NCBI GenBank assembly: GCA_951230915.1
Contig: OX579638.1
Span: 17,812,696-17,876,695, forward strand
Source of the DNA: Antitrichia curtipendula
Lineage: Eukaryota; Streptophyta; Bryopsida; Hypnales; Leucodontaceae
Length of the DNA stretch: 64,000 nucleotides
Direction of reading: 5' to 3'
Every line of letters starts with the position of its first letter. Position 1 is the stretch's first letter. Both the position numbers and the translations under genes were made by a program. A model generated the notes under the pieces. The model ran no database searches. It had not been told where the DNA came from and was given only the letters and a program-made list of their open reading frames with translations. Of the stretch, positions 58,960 through 64,000 are shown one piece after another.

Positions 58960-61545
58960 ATGGAAGCCATATTTTCTGGTCTTTCCAACACCATAGAGTC
59001 TGTGGCGCACCTAGCTTCCCCGGAAAACGTCAAAAATCCTGTGCAGATCAACTCTCGGCAATGTGATCTTCTTGCGAAGAAAGCCTGCGGAGTTCTGCAT
59101 GTCATCGAGGAGTTACGGAATGTGATCGAAGATGGCTCGAAACTCACTCTCGCCTTAGAAGAGCTTCACCGCGTGCTGAAAGATGCGGAGAGTCTCATCA
59201 GAGACTGCTGCTGCGGTGGGCAGTGGTTGACAGTAGCCATCACTCGCGGCAACTTGACAGAAATGTTTGCTAAGCTTTTGTACGACATAGAGTGGCACAC
59301 ATCGGTGCTATGTGGTGTCTTCCTGACCACGAGGAGCGACAGAAGCGATGTGTTCGACAGATCAGCTTGCGAGCGCAAGCTAGGAGTTACAGAAGATTTC
59401 CTGCTGTTGCAGGCAGCGAACCAAGACCGAGAGTCTCTCCATGAGCGTCTAAAAGCGTCTCTCCATGAGCATCTAGAAGGCACCGATCTTGAGAAAACCA
59501 AGCAATTCAGTATAGCTGCGAAGTTCCTTCAGAAACTGGATGCTGAAGAAGCTCATTCAGAAACTGAGAAGCCCATTCAGAAACTAGTTGCTGAAGTGGA
59601 GATGAATACGGGTGCCATCTCGAGCCAGTCGCCTTTGTTTCTCTGGGTACCTTGGGACGATCTTGAACAAGTGAGAAAGATCGGAAAGGGCTCATTTGCT
59701 GAAGTGAGGATGGTGACATGGCTGGGGCGGTCGTACGCACTGAAACTCTTCCAGCACGGCACAGAATGGAACGAACTCTTCCGGAGAGAGATTGCGGCAA
59801 TGGTGGGACTGGACCACCCTCACCTCGTCCGCGTCGTCTGCTGCTTAGAAGACGACTTCAACATAGGTATCGTCTTGGAACTCATGCACGGTAGCTTGAA
59901 TGACCTCCTCCAAAAGCAGAGGCGCCACCCTAGTGGCACAACCACTCTATTCCCAATCCGCCAATCTGTCGACTTGATGCTGCAGATCGGCGAGGGCATC
60001 AAGTACCTTCACAGCAAAAACTTGGCTCACCGTGACCTGAAATCGGACAACATTCTAGTACAATTTGCTGACCCTGACAGTCCTTTGGTTGCGAAGATTG
60101 CCGATTTTGGTATGTCGGCGATAAAGAATGCGAGTACCGCGAGGAACACATACATTGGGACCTTGAAATGGATACCGCCAGAGCTGTTCGGGTACGAGGA
60201 GAATGAGTTGCTGGAGCCCTCACCGCGGTTCCGCCCCTTCAAAATGGATGTGTACAGTTTTGGGATGCTGTGCTACGAAATTCTGACAGGGAAGATGCCG
60301 TTCGACAACGTCGATGCTCCAACCGCGGAGTTCAAGAAGCTTGTGAAAAGCGGGTTGCGGCCGGAGCTGCCGGCTGATGTTACTCCTACAAGGCTGGGCA
60401 TGATCATCCAGTGTTGTTGGGATAAGGATTCCCGGAAACGCCCCGACTTCTCTACTATCTGTACCGAGCTCCGATACATCAAGGGCCTTCTCTTGCAAGG
60501 TAATCTTTTTTCCCCACATTTTGAAGGAATCAATTCCTGTAAGTAAATATCAAACACTGTCTTTATCATCTTCTTTATTATCTAAAAAGTCTTCTTCAAA
60601 AACGTGTTTTTTGGTAGGCAAAAGCGTGGCAGTCGACTTGAAACCTGAAATCAATAAGTCTTCTTCAAAAACGTGTTTTTTGGTAGGCAAAAGCGTGGCA
60701 GTCGACTTGAAACCTGAAATCAAGGTAAGATTGAGATATTCCACTTGATTGCCGAAACTTGCAAATGTTTGAGTAGTACACACTTAAAAGCAGCATCAGT
60801 TGGGAAGCCGGAGTAGGGGATCGATTCTTTGCTAGTGCTGTGATTCTCTGCAGCTGATTCGGATTGTGTGAATCCCAAAAATTGATTTCAACAGGTACAA
60901 GGGCCGTGGGGCGGCAATGGTGGAGGAAACTTTTGTGATGGAGTCTTGACGTCCATAAAACAGATAAAGCTGAAGTACGACACGAATCCCAATCCGTGCA
61001 TCGGGTATATTGAGACGACGTACGTCGTTGCTGGAAAACTCTTCACTAGTGAGCATGGTAGCCATTCCCATCATGTCGCCAGTGAAATCAAGGTTGGAAT
61101 CGAACTCAGAAAATTCCTCGACAGTATTGTCTGCATGTAGGAGCTTGTATTGTCTAGACATGGACAGTATTGTCAGTATCAATGACTTTGCTGAAAACCA
61201 TATCAATCATTGACCAGCATTTAGTGAGACATTGTAGGTTGATTGTTACTGTTTTAGTCTCTGATTAAAGTATGTGGTTCTGTACAGATCGAGATCGATG
61301 AGCCAAATGAGTACCTCACACAGATTGAAGGATCACATGACGTGCTACCAATAACGTTTCACGGGCAAATGATTTTGGGGTTGACATCATTAACTATACA
61401 CACCACAAAAAGAATGCATGGGCCCTTTGGGATGGAGAGTGGGACCAAGTTCAAAAGTGAGGCTGGTAGAATTGTAGGTTTCTTCGGGAAGAGTGGTACG
61501 CTGATTGATCAGATCGGCTGCTTCACTGCTCCACTTGAAGATTGA
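58960..61545 (+). CDS. HeLo/DUF1221-like - protein kinase - jacalin lectin fusion
   Basis: Exons: 58960-60499, 60687-60724 (or 60618-60724), 60895-61092 and 61288-61545, with phases consistent. The product is 677 residues, or 700 with the upstream acceptor. Residues 1-170 are a helical, Cys-rich bundle resembling the DUF1221/HeLo-like N-terminus of plant MLKL-type proteins, which target membranes. The kinase spans about 235-505: IGKGSFAEV (241), YALKLF with Lys262, Glu277, HRDLKSDN (357) and DFG (382), so all catalytic residues are present, unlike the pseudokinases. A jacalin-related lectin domain follows (GPWGGNGG at its start, SGTLIDQIG near the end), predicted to bind glycans. No signal peptide or membrane helix is seen, so it is likely cytoplasmic. 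Role by analogy: carbohydrate-linked defence or cell-death signalling (inference). No stop or frameshift. A 5' leader intron is likely, given GTAAGT at 58721. Confidence 0.85.
60587..60724 (+). repeat. 69-bp tandem duplication creating two in-frame splice acceptors
   Basis: Two copies, 60587-60655 and 60656-60724, are essentially identical. Each contains the acceptor TTTTTTGGTAG followed by the mini-exon for GKSVAVDLKPEI. Only the second copy ends in a working donor (CAAG then GTAAGA). Splicing to the first AG adds 23 codons without a stop; splicing to the second skips them. The peptide links the kinase to the lectin domain. Confidence 0.93.
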
Positions 61546-61552
61546 TTGATCT

Positions 61553-61802
61553 ACATTATGATATACGTTATTGTAGAGGAATTATGATATACACTATTGT
61601 AAAGGAGTTATCTCAACTTATATATGCCTTGTACATAATTCGAATTTAGAAGAGTTTGCATCATTTGAATTGAGCTTACATTATGATATACGTTATTGTA
61701 GAGGAATTATGATATATACTATTGTAAAGAATATATTTCAACTTATATATGCCTTGCACAGAATTCGAATTTAGAAGAGCTTGCATCATTTGAATTGAAT
61801 TG
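61553..61802 (+). repeat. 125-bp tandem duplication in the 3' flank of the kinase gene
   Basis: Two direct copies begin with ACATTATGATATACG at 61553 and 61678. They share TATATATGCCTTG and TTCGAATTTAGAAGAG, with about ten differences, and start 8 bp after the stop codon. A smaller unit with ATTATGATATA is repeated inside each copy. They probably lie in the 3' untranslated region and could affect poly(A) site choice. Confidence 0.88.
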
Positions 61803-61839
61803 AAGATTCTCACAAACACCATCTATTTTACAATAATTA

Positions 61840-62095
61840 CCAAACTATCTGTGCCCATCCCAAGCAAAGAACTTGCCATTGTCCTTGGCGTCAACGCCGT
61901 TGGTGATGCCCAGCAGCTTCTCCATGGAATACTCTCTTGTGAAGAGCTGGCACATTGCGTTGGAAAGGCTTCGACAAGTTTGTGTCTATTGTGCCTGGAT
62001 GCAGCAAGATGCTCACAATGGGGGTCCCTCTTCCGTGCAAACTCCACCTACGCTGTCGTGGTCACTGCACGGCTACCATTAAAAGGTAAAAAAAT
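61840..62095 (-). pseudogene. GC-richer coding remnant, unidentified
   Basis: This island is richer in G and C than its flanks and is open in several frames. The most protein-like reading is on the minus strand at about 61975-61845. It contains LSNAMCQLFTREYSMEKLLG and then DAKDNGKFFAWDGHR before a stop. Upstream the same frame meets two stops (TAG and TGA). It may be a relic exon of a lost gene. No family is recognised. Confidence 0.3.
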
Positions 62096-64000
62096 CTTCA
62101 CAAGTCCTAAACTCTAAACATTCTAGAACCAATGCTGGTTGCGTAAGAAGACTCTTCAATAATTATGTTCTTTCATTGATGACCATTTGTTTCTTCCTTT
62201 GAAGGCCGCTTGCTTCAAAGCTAATTTAGGTATATCTCTCCTCAAAGATTTCTGGATGGAGAGCTGCCTGGTACTAGTTCTAGAATGTTTTGGAAACAAC
62301 ACTTTGACTAAGAAAAGTTTGGATCTAAGAAGGTAAGTATGAGGATTTTTGGATAGCACACTTACGTTGATTGAGTGTTGTTTTTGATGCACGATATGCA
62401 TACCAACTTCATGTCCCATTGTTGCCAATGGATCCCACTCTTATACTTAGGTTGGCTATGACCGCTGCAAGTCTAGTTGTGCCCTTTCTTCCTCCCTTCT
62501 TCAGCAATGCTGCCATGTGTTGATGCCGCCATGATTGTGCAACAAATTAGATGAGAAGTGGCAAGTGAGAATCTGAGAATGAGCTGACGGCCCTTCACAA
62601 AAAAAACTCGTTTTTTTTTATTTTCTAGAGTTATTTGTAAGGTCACCCGAAGTTTGAATTATATATATATTCTTCCTAAATCCCCTCTAAATAGCTCTAC
62701 AATCAGTCCAAAGGTGAATCAATTAATCTCATGCAAATGCTTCACTCTCAAAGACTACTCAAAATTAAGGTTAGAGACGCTCTCCCATGCTTTAACTGAG
62801 AGAACAAAGGTAGTGTGCTCTAAAAGCGCCCAACTTCTTGAAATCGCCCCTATTTTTAGATGAAGAATGGAGATGGGGTGATCTTTAAATGGACCAGTTT
62901 AGCAATTGAATGCATTGAGGAAAAATTGTTTTTCTATTGCAAGAGCCAATCATTGTCTTTGATTTCTGCACATCTCTTTACAAGTTGCAAGTGGACAGAT
63001 TTTAGAAGTCCTATGGTCACAAATAGGTGCCTATGTCCTGAATCTTTGAAAATTCAAAAGTAATTCAAAAATGCTTGGAAAAATACAAAACCACTTGTGT
63101 TAGGTACCACATCTATTTTTCTTTCTCTGAAAAATGATCTAAAAATATTTTCGTCCACGAAAGACTGTGAAAAAGGCGGACCAGCCCTTAAATGGTCGCT
63201 TTAAGAGCATACTACCTTACCAGTTTGGAGTCTACTATATCCACATCTCTCCACATCTCTGTTGATGAGGAGAGAGATTGTACCTTCATAACAAGAAGTG
63301 GCCCAATTGCGTTGATTTGATACACAAACGTCATTGCGTCTAGGTTAACCCCTCACCGCCGAAGCTCTAACCATGTCAAAAAACAACCTTGCTTTTCAAG
63401 TGTTATAAATCTAAATTTGAGTAAGGTATAAAAATCTCAACCGTACAACATTATAGTGTGCATGTTTTAGATGGTGTAAGTAAAATTTGGGGTCATTTGA
63501 CCGTATAGATTGAAAGATTATAATGTTTTAGTGTTGAAAAAAGATGCTGAAATTTTCCTAAAAACACATTTCGAGGTGGAATTCGATTTCTAAACCTACT
63601 CAAATGAGAAAACTTTAAACTACAAAGTGATTCTAAACCAAAAGACAAAAACTTTGGTGGAAAAAACACACATTTAATTGACTCATTGCATTTGCAAAGT
63701 TGTTTTGAAATGTCAAAAAACAGTGAAAAAAGTAGCAAAAAAACACATCTACAGCTGAACCTACCTCTGCTAAAATGCTTCTCAGTCAATCATATCTTCT
63801 TGGATTGATATGAAATTTTTACCACAAAAACTAAACTAGTATGTGAAACTTTTCCAACAAAAATTATTGAAAAAAACTCCTGTATGAAGAAGTTATAAGC
63901 CACCAAAGTTCACTATAATGCAAAAATGTCTAGATTTTGAACTTCGAATTGCTCCCAAGCATTCAAAACAACTTGGATTGACATGAAAATTTAACCACAA
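62096..64000. other. AT-rich spacer to the window end
   Basis: No gene recognised. It contains the second copy of the 300-bp duplicated segment (62887-63186). A frame at 63789-63493 on the minus strand is AT-driven and not convincing. Confidence 0.55.
62887..63186. repeat. Second copy of the 300-bp segment at 57785-58083
   Basis: Same orientation as the left copy, with scattered substitutions and few gaps. Together the copies bracket the kinase-jacalin gene and its flanking repeats, which suggests an old segmental duplication or a shared dispersed repeat. Confidence 0.85.

Noticed and set aside
1..64000. tRNA, rRNA or organelle-derived inserts
   Set aside because: I looked for tRNA arm patterns and conserved rRNA or plastid gene words and noticed none. 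A proper scan could still find a short one.

Overview
The window looks like nuclear DNA of a land plant, most likely a moss. Genes are split by canonical GT-AG introns, and spacers are AT-rich and repeat-laden. One intact gene fuses a HeLo/DUF1221-like N-terminus, a protein kinase and a jacalin lectin, a combination I associate with mosses. The transposase families also resemble ones I recall from moss genomes. The species call is inference; nothing here was searched against a database.

Layout. 1-2277 (-): a ParB/sulfiredoxin-fold gene (gene A) running off the left edge, with a ~137-bp satellite (2340-4650) upstream of it. 6603-6959 (-): first exon of an unknown basic protein, divergent from a decayed MULE transposase with a SWIM finger (7431-11137, +). 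12006-12748 (+): a transposase-like gene (D) cut by an LTR element. 15555-24334 (-): a second, different ParB-fold gene (B) with a nuclear localisation signal, cut by another LTR element. 24889-34003: an LTR element carrying a nested LTR element. 34-39.4 kb: mostly non-coding, with one small possible gene. 40278-43664 (+): a DDE transposase (gene E, DUF7869-like). 45478-54331 (+): a 12-exon transposase-like gene (C) with twelve in-frame stops and an LTR element in its last exon. 58960-61545 (+): the kinase-jacalin gene, the only clearly intact host gene.

Three patterns cut across the genes. (1) Each ParB-fold gene sits beside its own array of short palindromes. Gene B and transposase E share 20-bp palindromes built on ATCGTGRGATCYCACGAT; gene A has a satellite whose monomers carry CGGTACCG. 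In both cases a transposase gene lies on the opposite strand nearby. This suggests two-gene mobile elements with a ParB/parS-like partner, which is inference. (2) The transposon-like genes have decayed almost only through single substitutions that make stop codons. Nearly all fit C-to-T changes at CGA, CAG or CAA, as expected from cytosine methylation. (3) Five copies of one family of very long solo-LTR-like elements (about 3.7-5.2 kb, TG...CA ends) are present. Four have both ends and show 5-bp target duplications, and three cut exons of the transposon-like genes. The rest is AT-rich spacer with minisatellites, two MITE-like elements and hairpin clusters.
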